A stretch of 64,000 nt of DNA, taken from CBDBJR01 sp965206445 (GTDB lineage: Bacteria > Pseudomonadota > Gammaproteobacteria > Arenicellales > Poriferihabitantaceae). Each line of letters opens with the position of its first letter. The first letter of the stretch is position 1. The DNA lies in contig CBDBJR010000002.1 in the NCBI GenBank assembly GCA_965206445.1, positions 1,240,001 to 1,304,000 on the forward strand, in the 5' to 3' direction. Both the position numbers and the translations under genes were made by a program. Below, piece after piece: positions 8,556-18,094 of this stretch. The notes below the pieces were generated by a model. That model saw only the letters and a list, made by a program, of their open reading frames with translations, had not been told where the DNA came from and did no database searches.

Positions 8556-10174
8556 GCGCGCCGCTGCTGGCGGTCGAGAATCTGCATGTCGCTTTGCCGG
8601 CGGGGTCGGAGCGGAATTTTGCCGTCGAAGCGGTCAATTTCTCTCTGGCGCCGAACGAAACGCTGTGCGTGGTAGGGGAAAGCGGCTCCGGCAAATCGAT
8701 TACCGCCCGCGCCGTGATGGGGCTGCTGCCGCGACCGTATGTGTATATCGATCGTGGCCGCATTCGTTTTGGCGACGCTGATTTGGCCCAGGTTGGCGAG
8801 GCGCGTCTGCGGGCGATCAGGGGCAACGAAATCTCGATGATTTTTCAAGAGCCGATGACCGCACTCAATCCGGTGATGACGATTGGCGCGCAAACCGATG
8901 AGGTGTTCCGCTGTCATGCGCGATTCGGGCGTCAAGAGCGCCGTCGCCGGGCGGTTGCGCTGTTTGACGACGTTCACCTGCCCGACCCTGAACAGATTTT
9001 CGACGCCTATCCGCACGAGCTTTCCGGCGGCCAGCGGCAGCGAGCGATGATCGCGATGGCGCTTGGGCTCGGCCCGAAAGTGCTGATTGCCGATGAGCCG
9101 ACGACCGCCCTTGATGTCACCACGCAGGCGCAGATCCTGAAATTGATTAAGGAACTGCAAGCGATGCACAACACCGGGGTGCTGTTTATTACCCATGATT
9201 TTGGCGTGGTCGCCGACATTGCCGATCGGGTGGCGGTGATGCGGCAGGGCTGTTTGGTGGAGATAGGCGACGCGGATACGGTGCTGAACGCGCCGCAGCA
9301 TCCCTACACCAGGAGTTTGATCGCCGCGGTGCCGAGCCTGACGCCGCGACCGCCGCGGGCGCGCTCGACCGAGCCGGTGCTGGAAGTCCGCGGCCTGAGC
9401 AAGACCTACCGCAGCGGCGGCGGTTTTTTCGGCCTGGGCGGCCGGGAACGACGGGTTGAAGCGGCCAGCAACGTCGCGTTCGACCTGCGCCGCGGCGAGA
9501 CGCTTGGCATCGTCGGTGAAAGCGGTTCCGGCAAGTCTACCGTGGCCCGCTGCATCGTCCGGCTGAATGAGGCCGATGCGGGGCAGATTGTACTGATGGG
9601 CACCGATTTGCGGCCACTCGACCGGGCCGCAATGCGGCCCTTTCGCGCCCGCATTCAAATGGTGTTTCAAGACCCTTTTGCGTCGTTGAACCCGCGTAGA
9701 AAAGTGGGGCAGATCATCGCCCAGGGCCTTTTTACCCAGGGGATGGCAGCCGACGAAGCGGCCGCCAAGGCGCGCGATTTACTGCATATCGTCGGCCTTG
9801 ATGCCCGCGCTTTTGACCGCTATCCGCATGAGTTTTCCGGCGGTCAGCGCCAGCGCATTGGCATCGCCAGAGCACTGGCGCTCGAGCCCGAGGTGCTGAT
9901 TGCCGATGAGCCGGTCTCCGCGTTGGATGTGTCGATTCAGGCGCAGATTCTGCAGCTGCTCGATCAAATCCGCGAGCGCCTGTCGCTGTCGATGATCTTC
10001 ATCACCCACGATCTGCGGGTGGCCGCCCAGGTCTGCGACCGCATCGCGGTGATGCGCCACGGCAGCGTGGTCGAGATGGGGGCGACCGGTGATATTTTTG
10101 CCGCACCGCAAGCCGATTACACGCGGGAGTTGCTCGACTGCGTGCCGGGACGGTCGGTGGCGGTGCGTAATTGA
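8552..10174 (+). CDS. double ABC ATPase, fused DppD-DppF type
   Basis: Energising subunit of the importer. It carries two complete nucleotide-binding domains in one 540-residue chain, replacing separate DppD and DppF proteins. Domain 1 has Walker A GESGSGKS (about 44-51), signature LSGGQRQR and Walker B VLIADEPTTALD. Domain 2 has Walker A GESGSGKS (about 326-333), signature FSGGQRQR and Walker B VLIADEPVSALD. Both H-loops (ITHD) are present, so both sites look competent. It overlaps the upstream permease by 4 bp and ends the operon, facing the convergent epimerase gene 38 bp away. Confidence 0.95.
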   Translation: MSAPLLAVENLHVALPAGSERNFAVEAVNFSLAPNETLCVVGESGSGKSITARAVMGLLPRPYVYIDRGRIRFGDADLAQVGEARLRAIRGNEISMIFQEPMTALNPVMTIGAQTDEVFRCHARFGRQERRRRAVALFDDVHLPDPEQIFDAYPHELSGGQRQRAMIAMALGLGPKVLIADEPTTALDVTTQAQILKLIKELQAMHNTGVLFITHDFGVVADIADRVAVMRQGCLVEIGDADTVLNAPQHPYTRSLIAAVPSLTPRPPRARSTEPVLEVRGLSKTYRSGGGFFGLGGRERRVEAASNVAFDLRRGETLGIVGESGSGKSTVARCIVRLNEADAGQIVLMGTDLRPLDRAAMRPFRARIQMVFQDPFASLNPRRKVGQIIAQGLFTQGMAADEAAAKARDLLHIVGLDARAFDRYPHEFSGGQRQRIGIARALALEPEVLIADEPVSALDVSIQAQILQLLDQIRERLSLSMIFITHDLRVAAQVCDRIAVMRHGSVVEMGATGDIFAAPQADYTRELLDCVPGRSVAVRN

Positions 10175-10212
10175 GCGGCGGTTGCCGCCGATTGACCGAA
10201 GCCGATAGCGCT

Positions 10213-11127
10213 TCAGTTGCCGATCAATGCTTCCAGTGCGGCGGTCAAACCGTGATAGCGGAACGTAAACCCCTCCGCCGTCAATCGCTCGGGCAGCACC
10301 TTTTGGCCGCCGAGCAGCAGGCCGGCGGCCTCTCCCAGCATGGCTTGAATGGCCCAGGCCGGCATACTGAGGAAGCAGGGCCGGCCCAGTGCGGCGGCCA
10401 GTGAGTGCGTGAATTCAAGGTTGGTTGCCGGCTCCGGTGCGGTCAGATTGTACGCGCCGCGGCTGGCCGGGTGATTCAGCAGATGCAGGATAGCCGCCAC
10501 CTCGTCGTGGACGTGTATCCAGCTCATCCATTGCTTGCCGCTGCCGATGCGCATACCCAGTCCGAGTCGAAACGGCAACTGCATTTGCTTGAACATACCG
10601 CCGTCGCGGCTCAGAACCAGCCCGCTCCTGAGCACGCAGGTGCGGATGCCGAGCGGCTCCGCCTGCATCGCTGCCTGTTCCCAGGCCCGGCACATTTCGG
10701 CGCCAAAATCGTGCTGCGCCGGGCCGGATTCCGTGATCTCGGCATCGCCGGTGTCGCCGTAATAGCCGATTGCCGATGCATTGATAAAGACCGCCGGATG
10801 GGCTTCAGTCTGGGCCAGTTTGTGCACCAGTGCGGTGGTCAGCGCGACCCGGCTATCGACCAGCACGCGCTTTCTGCGGGCGCTCCAGCGCCGACCTAAG
10901 ATCGGCGCGCCGGCGAGGTTGATCACCGCGTCGAAATGATCCACCGGGCTGATTTCATCCAGGCTGCCGAGCACATCAATCGGCACGCCGCAAAGGGCGG
11001 CTGCCTTGCCGGGGCGACGACTGACAACCGTGATCGCGTCGCCGTGCCGGGCGATTGTCCGGCACAACTGGCGTCCGATCAGTCCGGTGCCGCCGGTGAG
11101 CAATATTTTTCTGCCTGTTGGGTCCAT
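10213..11127 (-). CDS. TIGR01777-type NAD(P)-dependent epimerase (YfcH/SulA family)
   Basis: Atypical short-chain dehydrogenase/epimerase of the YfcH (SDR39U) family, about 304 residues from the ATG at 11127. Rossmann motif KILLTGGTGLIGRQL begins at residue 7. Further family marks are INLAGAPI near 90, the ASAIGYYGD segment, and a C-terminal DUF1731-like part ending in GFTFRYHGLTAALEAL. An alternative TTG at 11196 has a better ribosome site (GGAG at 7 nt) and would add 23 polar residues, so the start is uncertain. The physiological substrate of this family is not established. Confidence 0.88.
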   Translation of the reverse strand: MDPTGRKILLTGGTGLIGRQLCRTIARHGDAITVVSRRPGKAAALCGVPIDVLGSLDEISPVDHFDAVINLAGAPILGRRWSARRKRVLVDSRVALTTALVHKLAQTEAHPAVFINASAIGYYGDTGDAEITESGPAQHDFGAEMCRAWEQAAMQAEPLGIRTCVLRSGLVLSRDGGMFKQMQLPFRLGLGMRIGSGKQWMSWIHVHDEVAAILHLLNHPASRGAYNLTAPEPATNLEFTHSLAAALGRPCFLSMPAWAIQAMLGEAAGLLLGGQKVLPERLTAEGFTFRYHGLTAALEALIGN

Positions 11128-11267
11128 CGCGATGGTTTGATTATTGTCGGCCTTGCCATGCTGCCCGATATCGGACTCGCCGTTTGAAGCAGTCAAATTC
11201 GATCTCCATTCGACCCCATTTTAAGCGATAATAGGCGGCCGCAACACCTCTTATTTTGACTCTATAC

Positions 11268-12755
11268 ATGGCGAACACAAACCGGCTAAACGGCGATCAG
11301 TATCTCAGCGATTATATTCGCGATCAGAATCTGGCGGAAAAAATGATCCCGTCGGTGGGTCAGCTGTATCGCAATCACGGCGTGGTCATCACCATCTTTG
11401 GCCGCAAACTGATGAACGCCTCGGTGATCGATATCATCAAGGCGCATCGGGTGAGCAGAAACATGCTGGACCGGGAGCTGTCGCTGGCGGAAACCACCGC
11501 CGTGTTGCAATTGCTGGAGCGCATCAAATTGCTCCCCTGTCGCATCGATATCGGCAAACTGGTACAGGTGTCGCCGCCCGGTGGGCCGCAACTCGACTCC
11601 GTTCGCGAGGCGTTGAGCAGCGTGGTGCAGCGCGGTGCCGCCCCGCCGCCGATTTGCCAGGATGTCGTGCTGTACGGGTTTGGCCGCATCGGCCGGGTGT
11701 TGGCGCGGTTGCTGATTGAGCGTACGACCGCGGCCAATAAACTGCGCTTGCGGGCGGTGGTGGTGCGGGCGCAGGGCGGCAAGGACGGCGACCTCGAAAA
11801 GCGCGCCAGCCTGCTGCGGCGTGACTCCATCCACGGCCCGTTCAACGGCTCGATCACGCTGGACAAAGCCGGCAGTGCGCTGATCGCCAACGGCAACTAT
11901 ATCCGGTTTCTCTACGCCGACCGACCGGAAGAGCTCGACTACCGCCGGCACGGCATTGACCATGCGCTGGTGGTCGATAACACCGGTGCATTCAAAGACG
12001 AGGCCGGTTTGTCGCGGCACTTGCTGCCGGCGGGCGCCGACAAAGTGCTGCTGACGGCGCCGGCGGGCGGGGCAATCAAGAATATTGTGTACGGTGTCAA
12101 CCATTACATGATTGAGCCGGGCGAGCGTATTTTGTGCACCGCCTCGTGCACCACGAACGCCATCACGCCGGTATTCAAGGCGATCGACGAGGCGTATGGG
12201 GTGGTCAGCGGTCACGTCGAGACGGTGCATTCCTATACCAACGACCAAAACCTGGTGGACAATTATCACACCGCCGACCGGCGCGGTCGCAGTGCACCGC
12301 TGAATATGGTGCTGACCTCGACCGGGGCGGCGAACGCCGTCGCCAAAGCGTTGCCGAATCTGGCCGGCAAACTGACGGCCAATGCGATTCGCGTCCCGAC
12401 GCCCAATGTGTCGATGGCGGTGATTCACTTGAATCTGGCCAAACCGGTCAGCCGGGGTGAGTTGAATGACTATATCCGGCAGGTGTCTTTGGCCTCCGAG
12501 TTGAGCGAGCAGATCGCCTATTCGGCTTCGAGTGAAGTCGTGTCGAGTGATTTCATCGGGACGCCGGAGCCGGCTATTTTCGATTCGGTGGCGACCATCG
12601 CCAAAGACGATCGCTGTATTTTGTACGTCTGGTATGACAATGAATTCGGTTACGCCAATCAGGTTATACGGGTTATGCGGGTTATGGCGGGGCTGAAAAT
12701 ACCCAGCCTGCCCGCCGCCCCGGCACCCCAATCCGCTGTGCCGCTGCCGGATTGA
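11268..12755 (+). CDS. glyceraldehyde-3-phosphate dehydrogenase, N-terminally extended form
   Basis: NAD(P)-dependent phosphorylating GAPDH, 495 residues. The classical enzyme corresponds to residues about 130-480: Rossmann GFGRIGR (137-143), catalytic Cys294 in TASCTTNAIT, a downstream HSYTNDQ histidine motif, and WYDNEFGYANQVIRV near the end. About 125 residues precede it, a helical extension known in one gammaproteobacterial GAPDH subfamily. ATG 11268 was chosen over the in-frame TTG 11256. Role: the glycolytic or gluconeogenic step between GAP and 1,3-bisphosphoglycerate. It is not in an operon with other glycolytic genes here. Confidence 0.93.
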   Translation: MANTNRLNGDQYLSDYIRDQNLAEKMIPSVGQLYRNHGVVITIFGRKLMNASVIDIIKAHRVSRNMLDRELSLAETTAVLQLLERIKLLPCRIDIGKLVQVSPPGGPQLDSVREALSSVVQRGAAPPPICQDVVLYGFGRIGRVLARLLIERTTAANKLRLRAVVVRAQGGKDGDLEKRASLLRRDSIHGPFNGSITLDKAGSALIANGNYIRFLYADRPEELDYRRHGIDHALVVDNTGAFKDEAGLSRHLLPAGADKVLLTAPAGGAIKNIVYGVNHYMIEPGERILCTASCTTNAITPVFKAIDEAYGVVSGHVETVHSYTNDQNLVDNYHTADRRGRSAPLNMVLTSTGAANAVAKALPNLAGKLTANAIRVPTPNVSMAVIHLNLAKPVSRGELNDYIRQVSLASELSEQIAYSASSEVVSSDFIGTPEPAIFDSVATIAKDDRCILYVWYDNEFGYANQVIRVMRVMAGLKIPSLPAAPAPQSAVPLPD

Positions 12756-12815
12756 CGGACAATCAATGCGCCACTGGTGGGGCCGCTGCTGTTCCCGTCG
12801 CAGCCGGCGGCAAAC

Positions 12816-13265
12816 ATGAGCGCTTTGCTCGCCCTGTTTGTTGGGTCATTTCTGGCGGCAACCATTCTGCCGGGCGGGTCGGAGTTGCTGCTGTATTCGC
12901 TGGCCGGGTCGAACGCGTACCCGTTGACTGCATTGCTGGTGGTCGCGTCGGTCGGCAATACGCTGGGCGGTTGCCTGAGTCTGGCTATGGGGCGCCTGCT
13001 GGTGCGGGGTATAAGCCACTGTCGGCGTTGCCCCCGGTGGCTGGTATGGGTGACAGGTCGCTGCCAATTAGAGCAAGCCGCACTGCGGCGGCTGCAACAC
13101 TACGGGCCGGCTGCGCTGCTGCTGGCATGGCTGCCGATAGTGGGTGATCCGTTGTGCATTGCGGCCGGTTTTCTGCGGCTGCCATTGGGCCGCTGCGTGC
13201 TGGCGATAGCGGTCGGGAAAGTGCTGCGCTACGGGGTTGTCTTGCTGTTATTGCCGCTTTTTTAG
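12816..13265 (+). CDS. YqaA-like DedA-family membrane protein
   Basis: Small integral membrane protein of about 149 residues with the VTT/SNARE-associated (DedA-like) pattern of YqaA: LFVGSFLAATILPGGSELLL at the start, then GNTLGGCLSLAMGR, and a second half WLPIVGDPLCIAAGFLRL with the conserved Gly-Asp-Pro. Three to four hydrophobic segments. DedA relatives are implicated in phospholipid flipping and membrane homeostasis, but YqaA itself is poorly defined. The ATG at 12816 matches the family N-terminus; the frame is open 13 codons earlier. Confidence 0.82.
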   Translation: MSALLALFVGSFLAATILPGGSELLLYSLAGSNAYPLTALLVVASVGNTLGGCLSLAMGRLLVRGISHCRRCPRWLVWVTGRCQLEQAALRRLQHYGPAALLLAWLPIVGDPLCIAAGFLRLPLGRCVLAIAVGKVLRYGVVLLLLPLF

Positions 13266-13307
13266 GCGCCGCTTGCTGCTCTCGACTGCGGCAGGTTGAG
13301 TGCGGTG

Positions 13308-14510
13308 TCAGGCGGCTGCCACTACGCCGGAGGCGATCAACTGCTCGACCTCGGCGCCGCCATAATCGAGCTCCTGCAGCACCTCTCGCGAGTGCTGGGC
13401 AAATACCGGCGGCGGTGTTTGCAGTGCCGGGCCGTCATGGGCATAGTGGAATGCGGCGGTCGGATACGCCGGGGAGTCGGCGCTCGCCGAGCACGGGGTT
13501 TGCACTACCTGGCGATGCTGCAATTGCTCGTGCTGCAACGTTTCATCGAGCTGCCGCACTCTGGCCGCCGGCACCCGGTTGGCGTTGAACGCCGCTTCCC
13601 AGTGGTCGGCGCTGTGCCGCTGCAGAATCCGGGCGATTTTTTCGCTGTCGGCCTCCTGGGTTGCGGCGAAAGCGGGGGGGCGACAGTGCCGGAACTGTTC
13701 GCCGTATTCCGGCTCACCGAGCACTGCCCACATATCGGCGGTCTGCGCGCCGGTATAGGCGCCGAGCATCAGTTCTCCCTGCCGGGTCTGGTAACAGCTG
13801 TACCCGGCATTGCCGGAGCTCATGTTGCCGCTCAACGGCGGAATCTCGCCGTGCTCCCGGTAGTGGCATAGATTTGAGCTCATCAGCATCAGGGCGGCGT
13901 CCAGCATGGCAATATCGATGTACTGGCCTTCGCCGGTGTGCGTTCGCTGGTAGAGCGCCGCAACAATGGCGAACGCGGCTTGAATGCCGGTGCCAAAATC
14001 GAGGATCGGCGGGCCGACTTTGACCGGTGCAGTGACGGCGTCGCCATTGGCGGCCATCAAGCCGGAAAACGCCTGAATGACGTTGTCATACGCCGTATGC
14101 CCGGCTTTCGGGCCGGCCTGCCCAAAACCGGTGAGCGAGCAGTAGATGATGTCCGGTTTGATCTGTTTGACGTCGGCATACCCGAACTGCTGTTTTGCCA
14201 GTGCGCCGCAGCGATAATTCTCCACCAGCACGTCGGCGCTTTTGATCAGGCGGCGGATGATTTTTTTGCCCGACGCGGATTTTATGTCCACGGCGATGGC
14301 GCGCTTGTTGGCATTCTGTCCGACAAAGAACGGCGCCAGGCCGTTTTCTCCGGTGGGGAAGTCGGTCGTTTTGGCGCGCACCATGTCCGGGCTGTCGGGC
14401 GCTTCGATCTTGATCACATCGGCGCCCATAACGGCCAGTTGATAGGTGCAAAACGGGCCGGCGATGACGTGCGTGAAATCAACCACGCGGACATTCTGCA
14501 GGGCCTTCAT
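13308..14510 (-). CDS. CoA transferase family III (CaiB/BaiF)
   Basis: Predicted class III CoA transferase, 400 residues. Motifs: VVDFTHVIAGPFCTYQLAVMGADVIKIE at the N-terminus, NANKRAIAVDIK near 70, LVENYRCGAL near 107. The catalytic aspartate lies in DIAMLDAALML, about residue 180. It moves CoA between carboxylic acids via an aspartyl-CoA thioester. It lies 51 bp downstream of the FadJ-type gene on the same strand, so it probably activates or recycles acyl groups for that beta-oxidation cluster. Donor and acceptor acids are unknown. Confidence 0.92.
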   Translation of the reverse strand: MKALQNVRVVDFTHVIAGPFCTYQLAVMGADVIKIEAPDSPDMVRAKTTDFPTGENGLAPFFVGQNANKRAIAVDIKSASGKKIIRRLIKSADVLVENYRCGALAKQQFGYADVKQIKPDIIYCSLTGFGQAGPKAGHTAYDNVIQAFSGLMAANGDAVTAPVKVGPPILDFGTGIQAAFAIVAALYQRTHTGEGQYIDIAMLDAALMLMSSNLCHYREHGEIPPLSGNMSSGNAGYSCYQTRQGELMLGAYTGAQTADMWAVLGEPEYGEQFRHCRPPAFAATQEADSEKIARILQRHSADHWEAAFNANRVPAARVRQLDETLQHEQLQHRQVVQTPCSASADSPAYPTAAFHYAHDGPALQTPPPVFAQHSREVLQELDYGGAEVEQLIASGVVAAA

Positions 14511-14561
14511 AAGGTCGGATTCAGCGGTGGCAGGTTGGACGGGCCGCCTCTGCGGCGTCGG

Positions 14562-16655
14562 TTATGAGGCGGCATATTGCGCAGCCAGGTCCAATTCGCT
14601 CCAGCCGCGGCAGGGGGCAAACCGGTCGCCGTATCGGCCGTGAAAGGTCTCGAGTCTTGCCAGCACGGCGGCTTGCCCCTGGTCAATAATGTAGGCAATC
14701 GGCCCGCCCCGGAAAGGCGCGAACCCGGTGGCAAAAATCAATCCGGCATCGATCTGGCGGGCGTTTTCCACGACCCCTTCGTGCAGGCAGGCAACCGTCT
14801 CATTCAAATAGCGCAGTACCAGCCGCTGCTCAATATCCCCGGTTGAGCTGGAACCGGAGGCGTCGGCCCGGGGCTTGTCCGGTTTGCCGTTGCGCCAGTG
14901 ATAAAACCCCGCGCCGGTCTTTTTGCCCAGCGTGCCGGCGGCGACTTTTTGCTGCAAAACAGCCGGCACTTCGCCGCCGTAGCTGGCGCTTAGATTGGCC
15001 GCCACATGCTGGCAAATATCCAGTCCGACCGTGTCGGCCAACTCCAGCGGCCCCATCGGCATGCCGAAATTTTTCGCCGCTTGATCGATGGTCGGTGCCG
15101 GCGTCCCGTGGGTATGCAGTTCGACGGCCTCGAGCAAATACGGCATCAGGACGCGGTTGACCAGAAACCCCGGGCTGCTGTTCACCAGCACCGGCAGACG
15201 GTTGATCCGATCGGCAAATGCGAGCGCCGATTGCACCACTGCGGTATCGGTTCGAGCGCTTTTGATAATTTCCAGCAATGGCATTTTTGCCACCGGGTTA
15301 AAAAAATGCAGGCCGACCAGCCGACCCGGCTGGCTGAGCGAAGCGGACAGGGTTTCCAGCGGAATGCTGGATGTGTTGGTGGCCAGGATGGCGTCCGGTC
15401 TGGCGACCGCTTGCAGTTGTGTGAACAGGCTGATTTTGGCCTCGGCGTGCTCGACAATCGCCTCGATCAGCACGTCCGCTTTGGCGGCGCCGGCGCCGCT
15501 CGAGTCGGCTTGCAGTCGATCCTGCGTATTTTGTACCCGCCGCGGCTGCTTCAATTTGCGCTTGAATAACCCCCCCGCCCGCCGTAGCGCGTGCGCCAGG
15601 GCATCGGCGCTCTGATCGTGCAGCGTAACGGTGCAGCCCTGCAAGGCGCACCAGGCGGCAATATCGCCGCCCATCACGCCGGCGCCAATCACATGCACAT
15701 GCAGACGATCGGGCAGCCGAGGGCCGGCTTTGCCGCACTTTTTTAAGCCTTCCCGCAACCCAAACACCCCAATCAAATGGCGCGCTGTCGGGCTGACCAC
15801 CAGCTCGGCGACCGACTGGACCTCGGCGTTGAGCATCTGTTCACGCCGATTGCCGTGCTCACGCCACAGCTGAATAATCCGACCGGGCGCCGGATAATGT
15901 ACCGGGTTGGCTTTGGCGGCAACCTGGCGCCGCAGCCAGGTTGCCAGTATCGCCCGTGCCGGCAGGCTGTTTAGAATGCGGTTCAATATCGGTCGCCGCC
16001 CGCCCGGTCGTCGCGCGGCGTTTTGATTGAGCACAAAATGCGCCGCCCGCAATAGCTGTCGCCCGGGTACGGCCAGATCGACGATGCCCATCCGGTGGGC
16101 GACCTTCGGCACGACGGTACGCCCGCTCAGCATTAAATCCATCGCCGCCGGCACGCCTGCGGTTTCAATCAACCGCACGCTGCCGCCAAACCCGGGATGA
16201 ATGCCCAGCATGACCTCGGGCAGGCCCAGACGGATATCGGGCTGATCACATACCACGCGATAACGGCAGGCCAGCGCCAGCTCCAGACCGCCGCCGAGGC
16301 AATGCCCGTTGATCATCGCCACCGTCGGTAACGGAAATTGTTCGAGCTGGTTGATCACCCGATGCGCCCGGTGGACCGCTGCCGCCGCCTCGGCAGCGGT
16401 AGAGACCTGCTTGAATTCACCGACATCCGCGCCGACGATGAAGCCGGCCGATTTGGCCGAGCCGATAATCAAGCCGGTGTAGCCGGTCGATTCGATCTGC
16501 GTCAGCGCCTGGCCGAGTTCGGCGATAACGTCGAATGACAGCACGTTCTGGCTGCTATCGCACTTGTCCAGCAGCAACCGGCAGACGTTATCCGCGGCGT
16601 CGATTCGCCAGTGTTTCAGGGTGTCCATCGGCCGGGTTGTGGTGGCGTCGGTCAT
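14562..16655 (-). CDS. multifunctional fatty-acid oxidation enzyme, FadJ/FadB type (enoyl-CoA hydratase / 3-hydroxyacyl-CoA dehydrogenase)
   Basis: Alpha subunit of a beta-oxidation complex, 697 residues. The N-terminal crotonase domain (to about 200) has the oxyanion-hole segment SAKSAGFIVGADVGEF, NGHCLGGGLELALACR and the second acidic motif LGLPEVMLGIHPGFGG. The hydroxyacyl-CoA dehydrogenase part starts with HVIGAGVMGGDIAAW near 320 and has ATNTSSIPLETL, the catalytic-His region LHFFNPVAKMPLLEI, and SSPGFLVNRVLMPYLLEA. A C-terminal 3HCDH repeat follows. The ATG at 16655 overlaps the thiolase stop by 4 bp; a longer frame to 16739 would run inside the thiolase gene. Partner: the thiolase directly upstream. 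Confidence 0.94.
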   Translation of the reverse strand: MTDATTTRPMDTLKHWRIDAADNVCRLLLDKCDSSQNVLSFDVIAELGQALTQIESTGYTGLIIGSAKSAGFIVGADVGEFKQVSTAAEAAAAVHRAHRVINQLEQFPLPTVAMINGHCLGGGLELALACRYRVVCDQPDIRLGLPEVMLGIHPGFGGSVRLIETAGVPAAMDLMLSGRTVVPKVAHRMGIVDLAVPGRQLLRAAHFVLNQNAARRPGGRRPILNRILNSLPARAILATWLRRQVAAKANPVHYPAPGRIIQLWREHGNRREQMLNAEVQSVAELVVSPTARHLIGVFGLREGLKKCGKAGPRLPDRLHVHVIGAGVMGGDIAAWCALQGCTVTLHDQSADALAHALRRAGGLFKRKLKQPRRVQNTQDRLQADSSGAGAAKADVLIEAIVEHAEAKISLFTQLQAVARPDAILATNTSSIPLETLSASLSQPGRLVGLHFFNPVAKMPLLEIIKSARTDTAVVQSALAFADRINRLPVLVNSSPGFLVNRVLMPYLLEAVELHTHGTPAPTIDQAAKNFGMPMGPLELADTVGLDICQHVAANLSASYGGEVPAVLQQKVAAGTLGKKTGAGFYHWRNGKPDKPRADASGSSSTGDIEQRLVLRYLNETVACLHEGVVENARQIDAGLIFATGFAPFRGGPIAYIIDQGQAAVLARLETFHGRYGDRFAPCRGWSELDLAAQYAAS

Positions 16656-17953
16656 GCGGCTGTGTCCAGATTGCGGTCGATCATCATCGCCCCGCCCTGG
16701 CCGCCGCCGATGCACATAGTCGAGATTGCCCGCCGCCAATCATGGCGTTCCAGCACGTGCAGGGCGTGCAGTACGATACGCGCGCCGCTGGCGCCGACCG
16801 GGTGGCCGAGACTGATGCCGCCGCCGTCCAGATTCAGGCGCTCTGGGTCGAGCTCGCCCAGGGCGGCGTCGAGGCCCAGCTGCGTACGGCAATAGTCGTC
16901 GGACTGCCAGGCGGCCAGGCAGCCGAGCACCTGACCGGCGAATGCTTCGTTGATTTCCCAGTAATCGATATCTTGCAGGCCGGCGTGCTGTCGCTGCAGA
17001 ATCGGCGTGCTGGCATGCACCGGGCCGAACCCCATCCGGGTCGGATCCAGACCGGCCCATTGGCTATCGACAATTTCCGCTCTGGCTTGCAGGCCGTGTT
17101 TTTCCAACCCCGCTTCGCTGGCCAGGATCAGCCAGGCGCAGCCGTCGGTAATCTGGGCGCTATTGCCGGCGGTAACCCGGCCGGTGGGGCGGTCGAAAAC
17201 CGGCGATAATTTTGCCAGTTTTTCGACGCTGGAGTCGCGCCGCAGACCGTCGTCGTGTTGATAGTAGCGGCCCTTGCGGTCGTAGATGGTGACCAGCTCG
17301 CGCGCAAAATAATCGTTATCCACCGCGTTGGCCAGTCGCTGGTGACTGCGTACGGCGAACGCATCCATCGCCGGCCGATCGATCCGGAAATAATCGGCGA
17401 TTTCCTCCGTCGTTTGGCCCATTGACAGGCCCACTACCGGGTCGTTCAAGCCCTTCACCAGCCCGATCACCGGCGCCAGTGACGACGGTTTGAACCGTCC
17501 CAGGGCGCGCAATTTCGGGCCAATGCCGCCGGCTTTTGACCAGTCGGCCAGCCAGGCAACAAATGCACGGCTGAATAATACCGGCGCATGGCTCATCGAC
17601 TCGGTGCCGCCGGTCAGTACCAGGTCGGAGCGCCCCGCAGCAATGCTGAGGGCGGCGCAATCCAGCGCCTGCATACCGCTGGCGCAGTTGCGTGCCACCG
17701 TCCAGGCCGGGGTCGATTCACTGCAGCCGAGGCGCAACGCGGCAACGCGGCCAATATTGACCTCTTCGACCCCCGGGGCGACGCAGCCGAGCACCACTTC
17801 ATCCAGGTCGTCGGCGGTAAACGACTGGCGCATCAACAGCGGCTGACCGGCGGCCACCGCCAGCCCGGCCGCCGTAAACGACCCTGCGGCAGTGGATTTG
17901 AGAAAAGGGGTGCGGCTGCCGTCAACGATGAAAATTCGTCGTCCGTTATACAT
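16652..17953 (-). CDS. acetyl-CoA C-acyltransferase (thiolase, FadI type)
   Basis: Beta subunit of the beta-oxidation complex, 433 residues. It cleaves 3-ketoacyl-CoA to acetyl-CoA and a shortened acyl-CoA. Nucleophile Cys90 lies in VARNCASGMQA. NEAFAGQ, the catalytic His in SLGHPVGASGAR and the second Cys in MCIGGGQGGA complete the active site. The length matches FadI, which is longer than FadA. It is first in the minus-strand cluster thiolase, FadJ-type enzyme, CoA transferase, coupled to the second gene by ATGA overlap. A divergent spacer of about 140 bp separates it from trmB and holds TTGACA/TATAAT-like boxes, but with poor spacing. Confidence 0.93.
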   Translation of the reverse strand: MYNGRRIFIVDGSRTPFLKSTAAGSFTAAGLAVAAGQPLLMRQSFTADDLDEVVLGCVAPGVEEVNIGRVAALRLGCSESTPAWTVARNCASGMQALDCAALSIAAGRSDLVLTGGTESMSHAPVLFSRAFVAWLADWSKAGGIGPKLRALGRFKPSSLAPVIGLVKGLNDPVVGLSMGQTTEEIADYFRIDRPAMDAFAVRSHQRLANAVDNDYFARELVTIYDRKGRYYQHDDGLRRDSSVEKLAKLSPVFDRPTGRVTAGNSAQITDGCAWLILASEAGLEKHGLQARAEIVDSQWAGLDPTRMGFGPVHASTPILQRQHAGLQDIDYWEINEAFAGQVLGCLAAWQSDDYCRTQLGLDAALGELDPERLNLDGGGISLGHPVGASGARIVLHALHVLERHDWRRAISTMCIGGGQGGAMMIDRNLDTAA

Positions 17954-18094
17954 GCTCTTGTGCCTGGGATGAAAAACGCAGTTTGACAGGTTGGGCGGTA
18001 AACTATACCCTGACTATACACGCTACAAGCCGGGTAATTCTATAATCCGGCCATCATTCGGCGGATTATATAGTCGGTTGAATCGCAATACCGT

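Noticed and set aside
11286..12731. 481-codon minus-strand open frame over the GAPDH gene
   Set aside because: Antisense shadow; low-complexity His/Arg/Gln composition and no domain.
17982..18020. TTGACA and TATACC boxes between the thiolase and trmB genes
   Set aside because: Spacer of about 15 bp on the plus strand and ambiguous pairing on the minus strand; no confident promoter.
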